Assembly: GCA_002104905.1 (NCBI GenBank)
Contig: MCFE01000053.1
Coordinates: 124,001 to 188,000 of the forward strand
Length of the DNA: 64,000 bases
Reading direction: 5' to 3'
Source of the DNA: Basidiobolus meristosporus CBS 931.73
Taxonomy: Eukaryota > Basidiobolomycota > Basidiobolomycetes > Basidiobolales > Basidiobolaceae
In this document: positions 45,968-56,749 of the stretch, piece by piece
How the letters are laid out: every line of letters starts with the position of its first letter
How positions within the stretch are numbered: the first letter of the stretch is position 1
Translations under genes and position numbers: made by a program
Notes under the pieces: model-generated
Database searches by the model: none
What the model saw: the letters and a program-made list of their open reading frames with translations, nothing else
What the model was told of the DNA's origin: nothing

Positions 45968-47643
45968 TTAAATATCCACGTCCCCATTTTTCAGGCGGTA
46001 GAGGAAGTTGAAGATTTCATAACCATCTTCACGGAGTCCACTATAATGCATCCAAAATCAGCACTCCATATTTGATGCCCTTCCGATTGACATTAAGAGG
46101 ACTTACTTGTGATGGTATTTGTTGGTGATCCACTGCTGCATTCCCTTGATGGTGTTGGCAGTTTGTTCGCTGAGAACCACATCGACAAACCTGTCATTCC
46201 GTAGAATTAGTGTCTCGGTTGGGTGGCTGAATTTGGTGGCGATACTTACATGTCGTTGTAATAAGATACAGCGGCCACTGGGACGGTGTTCTGACGAAGC
46301 TGATTTTCGTCATACAGAGGACCCCAGCTTTCATAGTTGGCGGTGATCTCTGCCGCCTCTTTAAGAGGTCTCAATTCGGCATAATCGTCAAACATCCAGG
46401 AGTACACCATTTCACCTGGTCCATATGTGAGTATCTATCAGAGGGAGAGGGATGGAAAGCGAAGTGCGCCCTAAACGGTTACCTGTGAAATAGACGGGCT
46501 TCTCGGAGTTGTTATGATAAGCATCCCAGTTGCTTTCAAACTGGTTGTATTCAGCCCGCACCCTTTCGGCTGCCCACCTGTGGGACTCGCCTTGACAGTA
46601 GATGGACTCGTGTAAGATTGCATAAATGTTGTTGGTGTCAAAGGATTGGAGTTCCTGGACATTCTCCAAGAACTTATACGAAAGTTTTCCCAAGGTCTCC
46701 AAGTTGGAAGCACCGGTCAAGACTACTTGATGGACCGTGTCAAAGCCACCTGTAAATCCGAAGAAAAGACCAAGCTGTTGGAAACGACGAACCGTAAGGT
46801 CACCGCCGTTTGGAACCTTGGTGGGATGGCTGGCCAGGTATTCTACAATCGCCCTCACTCTTGATACATCCTTAGGGTATTTCTGGTAGTATTGTTGGTT
46901 TCGCTTGATAACACGCTTATACAGCCGTTGGTATACAGAATCCGGGTTGTTCACGAGTGGTGGAACTCCACCAGTAATGAGCGCGAACTCCAAACTTTCC
47001 GGGAATAGGGAAAGATAGGTGGTGATACAAAAACCACCGAAACTCTGGCCCAAAAGAGACCACTTTTGGTTGTCCCTATCCTTAAGTAACTCTTTACGGA
47101 TTATCTCACAGTCTTTGATGATAGAGTCAGCCCGGAAATATCTCAGATACTCTGCCTTTTCCTCGGCGGTTGAGAATTTCTCCAAGGAGGTGGTGTTGAT
47201 GGCGGTGGAAAGCCCGGTTCCTCGTTGGTCAAGAAGGAGAACCTGATACCCTTTATCAAAGGCTGCCTTCATCCAACCACTATTGCTGGGAAGACGACAC
47301 TCGAAACCCGGACCACCCTGTTCACATACATGGTTAGCCTCTTATCCCACGTTTTCTTACTGTGCTCAAACTGACCTGGAGGTAAACAATGAAAGGAAGC
47401 TTCTCCACATCTTGGGACTTCTCCAAAGGGAGCACTTGGCGTGCAAAAATTCGAATTTTCTCACCATTCTCGTTGTTATGGTCTATTGGATACTCAGACG
47501 TATAGCTTGTTAGCAAGCCACGTTCGAATAAAAAATGCGAGTCGCTGAAACTGAAGAAACATACCGAGGGGGACTTCGAAATATTTGTCGAACACCTTCA
47601 AACCGGGGAGTACATAGGATTCCACTTCGTGCAACTGAGTCAT
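45968..47643 (-). CDS. Prolyl aminopeptidase (alpha/beta hydrolase, family S33)
   Basis: Removes N-terminal proline from peptides. Six exons: 47643-47565, 47505-47376, 47317-46483, 46415-46250, 46190-46107 and 46040-45968, about 455 residues. The start MTQLHEVESYVLPG at 47643 directly precedes the family's KYFEVPL. Oxyanion-loop motif GGPGFECR is at the start of exon 3, DQRGTGLS follows, and the nucleophile elbow is GQSFGGF. The catalytic His and Asp are expected in exons 4 to 6 but were not pinned. All junctions are in phase except the first: with donor gtatgt (47564) and acceptor aacaag (47506) one base is missing between VPL and YTSEYPIDH. Both splice signals look good, so a lost G (sequence error or lesion) at this junction is likely. 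Confidence 0.87.
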
Positions 47644-48562
47644 ATTGAGCAAGGTATTCCGTTAAGCTGTTGATGACGGTGAATATTTCACTGAGCATGA
47701 AAATCACCATTCGTAATTGACTTTGCAGTACGAATCTTCGGTTCCACCAGGTTTCATTGGTTGAGACTCCACTTTAGCTCAAGCACGCCTAAACGTAAAT
47801 TAAATAGATTTTACGCAATTTGCATATAATATATCTGGAATTATAAGAAATCGCTACCCCTTTATGATCGATGAGTCTCGATACGATTAACCGATACACA
47901 TCCAGTGATTAGCCACTGATCAATTTTCCTCTCCGTGACTCACGTTTACTTTATTGATGTAAGACACAAGAAGCATGTCTATTGGCTACCAAAGTTCAGA
48001 ATGATTGGAGGAAATAAACTCACTCACCTTACAGATAAGGAAATTTGTTAGAAGCGGACTTACCTGATACCACCGATGAATGGACAACTTGTTATGAACT
48101 TCACTAATATATGGCAAAAAAAGCAATTCAAGAGACACCCAGAACCAGGAAATGATCAGACTTCGGAGGAATTGGGGCCAATTTTCGATTCCTAATCTTG
48201 GAGATCTATTTGATAAATCAAAGGAAAGCCACCAATTGGAAGCGACGGTCCTGCCCGACAGAATTGCAGTATTTACCAAACACCACAGGGCCAAATGAAG
48301 TAGTCGGGTTCCATCGAAGGTAATACAACCATCTTATGAATTGGGCTGTACATTATGTCTAGTGTGAACCAAGATGGTGATTAAGTATTCATAGATTTGA
48401 TGGCATCTGATGGGGTGTTGTGCGTTTGCTGCATGCGTACAATTTATTAGGTGGATGAAGATGCCAATAAAGTCTACTGTATTCGGGAAATATACAACAA
48501 TGAGTAATGCAAATGGCCGAAATCAATTGGGCGGAAGCTCTCAAAATGTGTCTACGAACAAG
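47644..48562. other. Intergenic region, 0.9 kb
   Basis: Promoter of the aminopeptidase gene and 3' flank of the next gene. A 102-codon frame (47986-48294) shows no domain. Confidence 0.5.
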
Positions 48563-49324
48563 TTACCAAATTTGCACTCCTTCATCAAAATACCCTTCAT
48601 ACCTATGGCCAGGGATGCGTGTGGTGCGCACTGGAGTCAAGGTGGAGAGTATCTCTTTGCTAGGTTTCACCTCATCCTTACTGGGAAGACAAAACTCGAT
48701 ACATTTGCGGATGGATTTGGCTGGTCGCTTGGGCATTGCGGTAACCTCCGACTCATTCCCTTCGCTGTCAGAAGATTGCAACATTACCGAAAGCAACGAT
48801 ACTCTTTTTTGTGGCGCGCTACTGGGGCAGACTTTGTTGAAACACAGTCCAGATCTGTTCGAGCTCATCTTCGGTGTACCATGTTGTTTAAACGGAGCGC
48901 GGGTTTGATCCTTCTGTGATACGAACCCTTTGGGAGGTGGGCTGAAATACACCTTTTGATCTCTTCTTGAGATCTGAGAAACCAACTCCGCGGCATCATC
49001 CTCGCTAGAGCAGGCCATTAATCCAGGCATGGGGACGAGATCATCATATTCGTTTATAAAACTCATTAGTTTCATCTCAGTATCGGAACCAGCAGCAGCC
49101 ATGATGCGCTCGAACCCAGTCATGTTGCGAGTGTCGTCAGCACACAATGTTGAGCAACTGCTGTAAGTAGATTGTCGGTTGGGTTCAGAAGTCTCCCGAG
49201 TAGCTCGGACTCTCTTCTGAGGAGTTTTTACGCTGCCTTTGCAAGTATATACAGAGGGTGACTTGTGTACAGCGGTGGAAGGTTGTGGGGAGTTGAGCGC
49301 CAAAGTATCGCTTTTAATGGCCAT
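48563..49324 (-). CDS. Disordered protein with CDK-type phosphosites, function unknown
   Basis: 253 residues, intronless, no known fold. It is rich in Ser/Thr/Pro and basic clusters. Full CDK consensus sites (S/T-P-x-K/R) are visible as TPQK near residue 34 and TPVR near the C terminus, plus several minimal SP/TP sites (NSPQ, KSPS, HGTPK). A cyclin-docking-like or D-box-like RVSLL occurs in the second half. An E2F/MBF-like palindrome lies about 150 bases upstream, so a cell-cycle-regulated substrate is plausible. I cannot assign a family; a securin-like or checkpoint adaptor role is only a guess. The ATG at 49324 follows an in-frame TTG. Confidence 0.68.
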   Translation of the reverse strand: MAIKSDTLALNSPQPSTAVHKSPSVYTCKGSVKTPQKRVRATRETSEPNRQSTYSSCSTLCADDTRNMTGFERIMAAAGSDTEMKLMSFINEYDDLVPMPGLMACSSEDDAAELVSQISRRDQKVYFSPPPKGFVSQKDQTRAPFKQHGTPKMSSNRSGLCFNKVCPSSAPQKRVSLLSVMLQSSDSEGNESEVTAMPKRPAKSIRKCIEFCLPSKDEVKPSKEILSTLTPVRTTRIPGHRYEGYFDEGVQIW

Positions 49325-49472
49325 TTTCAACGGAGTGATATTATAAGAGAAGCTTTACAAAAGGGTCGAGAGTGAATTTACAACTGTGAATCTACAAAAT
49401 AAATAAGCGGCGGGGGAGTCGAACGGTTGTTGCGAGAAGCGAGGGGCGGCTGTATACTTTGTGTGGTAGCGG

Positions 49473-49486
49473 TTTGCGCGCGCAAA
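49473..49486. promoter_or_regulatory. E2F/MBF-like perfect palindrome
   Basis: TTTGCGCGCGCAAA is a perfect 14-base palindrome, containing TTTGCGCG on both strands, close to the E2F/DP site TTTSSCGC used for G1/S genes. It lies 149-162 bases upstream of the start at 49324 and is the only such GC-rich palindrome I noticed in the window. Confidence 0.6.
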
Positions 49487-50429
49487 GTTAACGTCTGTTG
49501 TCAAGAATATGCACGAGTGAACAGAAACGAAATAAACTAGGTGCCAATTTGAGTTAATATACAAAAAAGCCCAGGATCTAGCCAACGTTAATGGGGAGCA
49601 TTTTGGCCCAAATGGAGCGGTTACATTACGATCGATTGAAATATTGTTATGCCCAAATATGTACGTACCTTAACAAACCAATGACATCAGAGAAGTGTAT
49701 ATATGTTTATGTTCCATTGAGAAAGATGCGTTTCTTCTAGACTTGACTGGCTGTGTTAATCGTTTCTCACAATCGATCAAGTCAATCAAAATCACGCATA
49801 CCACAGAATTTACAAATATAGCAATTCGTATTAGCACATGCTATGGAAGGGGCATAAATTGAGTGAGACTGGGTGTATTATGCTGTCGGAGGATCAGGCA
49901 TTGAACACACTTCAGCCACCCCAATATTCTCCTAAATGTTAACAATAGCATTGCAAAGCTGGGAATGCTAGCCAAGTTTGATTCAAGTTCAGGTGACATG
50001 ATGGTCAAGTTAGACTTCATAGACTAGCCAAGGTGTATGGGTAGAGGGAAATGGCGTGTCTAGAAGTGATTCACACGCGAAACGCCGTGGGGTAGAAACC
50101 TCTAAAACGTATTTATGCTCTCCGATCACTTACATTTAGTAGGTTTCAATTTATCGAGAAAGGTAAAAGATCAATCGTCAATGCGGGGGAGTTGATATCT
50201 GGGTGAGCAAGGAGTCGCGGGGAGGAGGGTTGAGGAGAGAGATCCATGTCAGTAGTATCTGTGTAATCTCACCTGCATCTTGTATGCGGGTGGGTAGTTC
50301 AATACATTGTGTGACTAGCAGCCGTTGACTGAAGGGATGTATGGTGGAGAAACAGCCATGGAAGATGTATGTATTACGATATCACTACTCCTTTGATTGT
50401 TTCTGTATTTTTATATAATCCATGTGAAT
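49487..50429. other. Intergenic region
   Basis: About 0.9 kb without supported coding sequence or RNA gene. Confidence 0.5.
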
Positions 50430-51194
50430 CTATTTAATCGTATTTGAGAGATAGAGGTGCACAGAGCGGCGATACTTGGCATTTTGGCATAGCCACTCAA
50501 GTCCCTCACACAGCCCTTCTCCAGTGGTGGCACACGTGGGATAAACGATCCATTTGCGCCCCTGTATCTTGTGTAGTTCGAGCACCTCGGGAGTTTTGCT
50601 CGGTGACATGGCTAGATAAAGTCAAAAGTGCTTGTGCATTATAATCGCTTAGCTAGTTAGCTCCGTACCTGCGGGAAGGTCTTACTTGTTGGCAAGTAAT
50701 AACAAAAGACAGCTTTTCATTTCTTAATCGCTTAGAATTCGATGCAATTCTTGCCGTGCTTCAACAATACGATCCTGATCATACGAATCCAAGAGTCCCG
50801 GCATAGTAGTATCGCCATAATGGCCGGATATGGTCTTGTCCGCCAACATCCTACGGCAATCTGATAGTTTTGATGCACTCAAGTAATGGTTTTCCCTTCT
50901 CAGCGGGCAATCTCACCCAGACATTGAGTTTTTCATTCTTGTACGATACAGTCTCTATCAAACCCAACAGTTGGGATGATCCGGACTATCTGATTCAGCT
51001 TGAGCTTATAGAGAATGGCTATGGTGCACGAAGGCTAGAGTCAAGGTCAACACGCTGTAGGGTTTCTCTTGTAGACTACAGGTTGAAATACGCAAGGATA
51101 CTGGTTTTCCCTGCTGCATCCAAGCCCACATCGATATACCTATCACCTTGTTCCCAAAGAACTTACTAATAATTCTTGACAGTGAAGCACTCAT
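50430..51194 (-). pseudogene. ARF-family small GTPase pseudogene
   Basis: Decayed copy of an ADP-ribosylation factor gene, still with recognisable introns. Visible in order on the minus strand: SRIISKFFGNK (51194 on), DVGLDAAGKT (P-loop) in a shifted frame, an intron with donor gtatcc and acceptor accatag, ILYKLKLNQIVRIIPTVGF, then ETVSYKNEKLNVW in another frame, an intron, DVGGQDHIRPLWRYYYAGTLGF, then frame loss and a deletion where the VVDS segment should be, DQDRIVEARQELHR with a stop after LSD, an intron, and a C-terminal part with KIQGRKWIVYPTCATTGEGL. At least four frame breaks and one internal stop show that it is non-functional. Retained introns argue against a processed copy. Confidence 0.88.
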
Positions 51195-51436
51195 GTCACC
51201 GAAGTGATAGAGAACGCGCAGGAGAGGTGTGCAGATATAACCTTGGTTTGGATTTGAGGGGTACCATAACCTCAAGTTATCAGCTGTGTTTGACATTTGT
51301 TTCATTGTGGGTAATTGAAATCAGGCAGTGGGAAGACTTAATCCTGAGGCGGAATCAACTGCGATGTGTTCTAGGCGTTTGGCAATTAATTTATTACAGA
51401 TATATGGCTTGCGTATAATAGATGGTATATGTGTGG

Positions 51437-52354
51437 TCATTTGAACATATTTTTGGGGGTAGAACAAGCAAAGAACTCGTATAAAAAGCCGCCAATGACT
51501 GCACCTAGAGCGGGCCCAATCCAAGGTACCCAGAAGAAGTGTTGGCCACCAACCCAAGGGATATCCCCCCAGCCTGCAATCGACATGAAGATTCTTGGTC
51601 CCATGTCACGGGCTGGGTTCATGGAATAACCTGTAAGGGAGCCGAAGCTGAGGCCAATACCAGTGATCATCATTCCAAGTGCCAATGGGGCATAGTGGGT
51701 AGCACCAGCATTGAGCTTGTCGGTGATAGCAAAGATACTGGCGGCAAAGAATGCAGTATCAACCAGTTCAGCGTAAAAGGCATTGCCTGTGGACATATGG
51801 TCTGGGAGGAAGGCTGCAAAGAGGCCGGCTGATTCGATTCCACGATGACCGTTCTCAAACTTCACAATCTGTGCGTGGAAGTAGGTGTAATTCAGCAGAG
51901 CAGCACAAAAAGCTCCCAAGACTTGAGCAATGATGTACCAGGGAACCTTCTTCCAAGGAAATCCACGGTTTACTGCCATTGTAAGGGTGATGGCTGGGTT
52001 GATGTGACCACCAGAAATGCCTGCACACATGTACAATCCCAACATGAAGCCGAATCCAACTCCCCAGCAGATGGTATTACCAACAGCAGAGTACCCGCCG
52101 ATCTCCATCTTGCATTGCTGTACTACGCCAATGATAAAGCTTACGAACACGAATGTTCCAAAGAACTCCGCAATGTATTCACGGTTAGAGGCACGGATGT
52201 TGCCCAGAGCTCCAGCGTTCAGGAACCGTTGCATGCTAGATAGGTCCTCGATGGGACTGACTTTGCCAGGGAGATCTTGGTTCAGCTGATCATGAGAGAC
52301 CTTGATGGTGGCAGAAGAGCTGTTGTCAGGTATAGTGATGTGTTGGTCAGTCAT
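51437..52354 (-). CDS. Aquaglyceroporin (MIP family channel)
   Basis: Six-helix major intrinsic protein conducting water and/or glycerol, 305 residues, intronless. The start at 52354 is the first ATG (an upstream GTG is in frame). Pore motifs are GGHINPAITL in loop B and YSMNPARDMGPR in loop E. The Asp after the second NPAR is the mark of glycerol-conducting members. The hydrophobic cores are clear (EFFGTFVFVSFIIGVV, ALGMMITGIGLSFGSL, PALGAVIGGFLYEF), with a 50-residue cytosolic N terminus and a short C-terminal tail. A role in osmotic glycerol flux is the family expectation. Confidence 0.94.
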   Translation of the reverse strand: MTDQHITIPDNSSSATIKVSHDQLNQDLPGKVSPIEDLSSMQRFLNAGALGNIRASNREYIAEFFGTFVFVSFIIGVVQQCKMEIGGYSAVGNTICWGVGFGFMLGLYMCAGISGGHINPAITLTMAVNRGFPWKKVPWYIIAQVLGAFCAALLNYTYFHAQIVKFENGHRGIESAGLFAAFLPDHMSTGNAFYAELVDTAFFAASIFAITDKLNAGATHYAPLALGMMITGIGLSFGSLTGYSMNPARDMGPRIFMSIAGWGDIPWVGGQHFFWVPWIGPALGAVIGGFLYEFFACSTPKNMFK

Positions 52355-53893
52355 TGCTGTTGTGGATGTATCAATGCTTGCGGTGTAGAGTTTGAGCGTC
52401 TTTCCCTCCACTTTTATAATCCCCGCGTCCTCATTTGGTTGAATCTACTGGCGTTGATAGTCTAAGCAATTTAGCGAATTTCCCCAAGGTTTGTCCAGGA
52501 TTAGCTCAAGTTCGCTTGCTAGGCTTATTTTTCACTCGTTACATCATTCCTTGACCGTGTTGTATTCGACCTGATGAATTCTATTGGTTTTTTATAGCAC
52601 TACTAGGCGTAGAATTTCCATCCAGCGTTAATTTTTCTAATCCAGGGGAACCAATGGTATATGCTATGACCTTCAAGCTAATGCGTTTTTAGTGGCGCGC
52701 TCCTTAAGCTACAAATGAATCTGACCATAATGGAAATAACGATACATGATTTGCTTGAAAGGATGTTTATCTTCTTTACTTGCTCTGAATTGGTTACCAA
52801 GCCGCTGGCGTATCGTGGATTTCTTTAAATGTTACCATTCACTTGGCAACCTCGCTTTGAACCATCTAACTTTAGCAAGCCAAACATAGTAAGCAAATCG
52901 CCTCTTGATACGCACCCCATTCGGCTTTTGGGGACCGACTGATTTCTCGATCTCGGCTTTTTATACTTAGTATGATCAAACGATCAGTAATAGGTATGTT
53001 TAGTTAAGCACCATTTTAAGTTTACTCTCGGATATTTGGCTAATATCTCACGAACTAGATTGAAAGTCAATTGTGCAGAATCCAGCCATTATCAAAGCTA
53101 GTGAAGCCCTGGGTGTATTCAAAATCCTCAGTCCCAACTAGAAGACCCCAAGATCCACACGTATCTCCAGAGACCTTGTCTGAAAACTCCTTTTCGTTGT
53201 TTCTGCAATAGCTCAGAAGTGCAGTACTGCATTGAACTCAAAACCAACCTGTGAATAATATATAAATCTTCTAGCTTTCCATACCCCTTTCTGCACTCTC
53301 CAAACACTTGCAACCAAATTAAATTTCGGATTAACTTGCCTATAATTATGAAAGAAGTGCTCAGTGCTTAAGATTACTTTCGATTCTTCAATATCCTGAC
53401 AATTCTTAGGAGCTGTCAATACACATTCTAAATGTAAGCATCATATATAAAAGTTGTTTGGGCTGGACCAGCTATTGGATACATGTTTTCCCCATATTTA
53501 TCAATTGTGAGGTATATGGTCATTAAAAACTTGAGCTTGAAGTGCAGCTGACCATGAGTTGTGCTATAGTGATCCACACCATGTTGTAATCTCATATAAC
53601 TACACACATACTTTGATTTTGCGCATGTGGAATTTTGGGAGTTCTCTGAAAAGATAGAGATGGCTAAGATCTATATTATGTATCTCTCCACACTAATTAT
53701 CAATACTAAGTCATACTATAGAAGCTTACCATTTACTTGATGGTTGGTGCTTGAGAATCACTTGGAGAATAGGGGCTCACAATTTATTAATCACTAATCT
53801 GAAGTCAAAATTGTTGATAAAATGGCTTCTGAACTTTACAGTTGCCCCACAAAAGAACTTTCAATTACTTTTTGCTGGTCTTCCGGTCACGAC
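52355..53893. other. AT-rich gene-poor region
   Basis: Contains the aquaglyceroporin promoter and then AT-rich sequence with stops in all frames. Short frames at 53128-53419 and 53751-53945 show no domain. It may hold old, unrecognisable transposon remains next to the LTR at 53894. Confidence 0.5.
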
Positions 53894-54245
53894 TGTTGTA
53901 AGCTTCTTAATTACACCTAAATATTTGCCCAACTTGGTCATTTAGATCATTGTCTACAAATCTTAGAGAGTTCTGGCCATATTCCTTGTTAGGATTTACT
54001 TGGAATATTTTCACCAAAACATCAGGTACCCAGAATATGAAATTTTGTTAAGTTGTCCAAATAGCCCCAAAATTTGCACACATGTTCTTGGAACCTTTCT
54101 AAGCATATTCTATGTGTTAATACTTGCCAAGACCATGTAAAAGTATAAATACTACTTTTACATTCAATAAATCATTAAGTGAAAACCACATAATCTACTT
54201 GTTCTCCCAATCACTTCCAATATCTCCAAAACTCTTAGAACAACA
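53894..54245 (+). mobile_element. Solo LTR of a retrotransposon family, copy 1
   Basis: 352 bases beginning TGTTG and ending CAACA, closely related along its length to 59988-60331. Internal promoter-like and polyadenylation-like signals are present near 54150 (aagtataaatac, then attcaataaatcatt). No matching five-base target duplication is seen, so this copy is older or recombined. No internal retrotransposon coding region lies alongside. Confidence 0.83.
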
Positions 54246-55420
54246 TGTTGCTTCTAACCTTACAGAATTTCGGTAATATACATAGCATATGAACAGCGTA
54301 TCCAGAATAGCCTACCCTACCAATGCCCCTAACCATGACTGTTGGTGCTCGTAGCTTCATCAAAGCTTAAATATATTCCATTCCAAGTATAACGTTTCTT
54401 CTTCGAGGGGTTGTAAATAATGGCACATGAATACTACGTGATGAGAGTAAACGGTTAAATTGGGCATTTGCATTGTAAATCAACCGGAAACATGGATGAT
54501 GAGCTTAGTACTCACTCCAAATCTCAGGATCGCTACTCGGTGAAATAATCTTGAAGAGTAAGAGCTGTAGAGTCCATGATGACCTCTTTGGCAATTAAGT
54601 GATACCCCTCCCCATATTGGACACTCTACCTAACCTAATGGGAGATTGCCACGATGTTGATATGCATGTTGGTGAAAGAAGGGGGTATTATGTAATTTAG
54701 GTAAGGTTACATAGGCATGGTTACATCAACAAGAAATGGCAAACCCGAAGAATTCGGTGGGATCATCTGACCGAACAACACGCTGATGGGAACCAGGCCT
54801 CTCCTTGTCGCTTACAAAACCCACCCACTCAATCTGTCGTCGGATTGGTGGATGTAGCGGGAGCATGGGGTGTAGTGCAAAGACCAATCTTGGGTCTAGA
54901 TGCCAGGAATTGATACACTGCAGGGAGGCGGATTCAAGTTTGCCACTCAGATCTAGATGAATCAATGGGAAACGGTGGGAACAACTGAATCCGAATAGCT
55001 AAATCATTTGGTAATCAGTGATCCGGACTCTTTATGGCCTCTGTACAACGCTTGTCGCAATAATCCCGAGGTTTTCACCAATGATAACTCCATGGTTCCC
55101 GATAAGCCCGTAGGCACAAATAGCTGCCGTGCTAGATCCTTAGCTTGAGTAACCTAGCTGTCACAAACACGCAACTCAGATGCGGAAAAATGGCTAATTT
55201 CAATGGTTTAATGTGAAGTTCTAAGGAAAAGTACAGAGATGTTACAGTGAAAGTGATCGATTAATTGGCAAATAAATCATCAAAAATTGATGTTGTATCT
55301 CAAGTAAGTATACAGGTGGACGTCAAGAAGGGAAGACTGATGATGACTATGTACATGCACATACGTTAAGAAACAGAATCCTCGCTACAAAAGTATTTAG
55401 TCAAGAGCGAGCAAAATACT
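54246..55420. other. Gene-poor region
   Basis: No supported gene. A 79-codon frame (54726-54965) is unremarkable. Confidence 0.5.
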
Positions 55421-56749
55421 TCAGTGACAAGTGGCGGAGAAGTGCGGTATATTTCGCTCTCTTAGATACGAGCCAAATAGCGTGTCAAATGACTGCTCTT
55501 CATCTTTGGTGAATGAGGGTCTTCTCCATGGAATATCATCGCTTGGATTGGGCCAAAACTCCAACCGACGCTCCTTAAATATCTCCTCTATCTCTCTAGG
55601 CACTGATAGGGGCTTGAAGGCCTCCGTTCCAGCTTGTATAGTCGGGGAATTGTCGGATTTTGAATCCGACTCCGAATTGGAGCTTAAAATGGAGAGACTC
55701 CGACCAACCCCGTCGGTAGAGAGCCGCTTCGATGCAGGTGTGTGATATTCAGCGAAGGAGGATATTCTGCGATGCTGTGAGGGAAAGCTTACATCCTCTA
55801 ATGATTTTCGTTTTACTGGATTACTTTCGATAGAGTCCTCAGAATTATGGCGTCTGTAGAGGAAATACGTTAGCACTTTGGTTGGCACATAGCATACACT
55901 ACGTGGAAATTGCTTACACTTTGGACCGATGTTCTTTGCGAATTCGGATCCGCACTCCTTGATCGGAGAAGGATCTGGAAAGAAAAGTAGACTCAGCCAT
56001 GCCCGGGAACAACTTGGGCGGATAGACTGTGAAAACATCAGAGTAGGCTGTTGCTAAAGGGACGGCACTTTGACTGCAAATCGAAGATTAGCATAGTGAA
56101 ACCTCGAAGCTAACAGCTTCATGTCTTACCTGATTATCTCAAAAAGGCTGAATTGAAGTCGAAATTGACCTTCGACACGGACGGACACGTCAGAGAACAC
56201 AAAAAACCCGCCATCTATTTTGGTATGTTAGTCGATAGTAAATCGAGCCTTTAGCTATCAGATTGTCTAATTACCAGTATTGTCGACATCTTTCAGCTTG
56301 TATAGGGATGATGCTAGCGTGCCTGTAAGGCTTCTGGGTGACAGTTGCGTGGTATCGGATGGGTTCGCTGGCACTAAGCTAGCGTACATTACGAAATATG
56401 GATTCTGTAGATAATCACTTGAAAATCATTTGGTTAGCAATCATCCCTAAAATTACGCAATATCATATGAAATACATACTCATTATCTTCATAGCCGTCG
56501 ACTTTGATCTGAACTATAGGCGGGGGATCGATAGGTCTACGGTCCACTTTTTCCTTTGAGCTGCACAAACGTGCTTGCTTGGGTTGTTGGCGCACGATGA
56601 GAGAGTAAGATCTATATTTGAATTAACTAAGCTGGCTATGGTACAACCTTTGAAATAAAACCCGCTTACCCTCCGGGCTGATATCCAAGGCTCTCGAGGT
56701 CAGGAAGGAATTTGTATCCGTTCGTAGCAATGGGGTGTGATTTTGCCAT
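55421..56749 (-). CDS. Velvet-domain regulator (VelB/VosA type)
   Basis: DNA-binding velvet factor, which in fungi coordinates development, spore formation and secondary metabolism. Six exons: 56749-56670, 56611-56480, 56417-56275, 56214-56130, 56073-55918 and 55853-55421 (342 residues), all in phase. The velvet domain has [21 protein letters not shown], then [53 protein letters not shown] split over introns, and [16 protein letters not shown]. The third exon starts at 56417 (tgattatctacag is coding), not at the nearer cag, which would break the frame. The 145-residue C-terminal tail is Ser-rich and disordered, with a basic patch KRKSLED. Subtype not decided. Confidence 0.92.

Noticed and set aside
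47644-47760. Possible upstream exon of the aminopeptidase (MKPGGTEDSY)
   Set aside because: It does not join in frame, and the ATG at 47643 gives a natural start directly before the family sequence.
56405-56480. Apparent frame error at the second intron of the velvet gene
   Set aside because: Using the acceptor 13 bases further upstream (exon from 56417) restores the frame and yields the conserved DYLQNPYF, so there is no anomaly.
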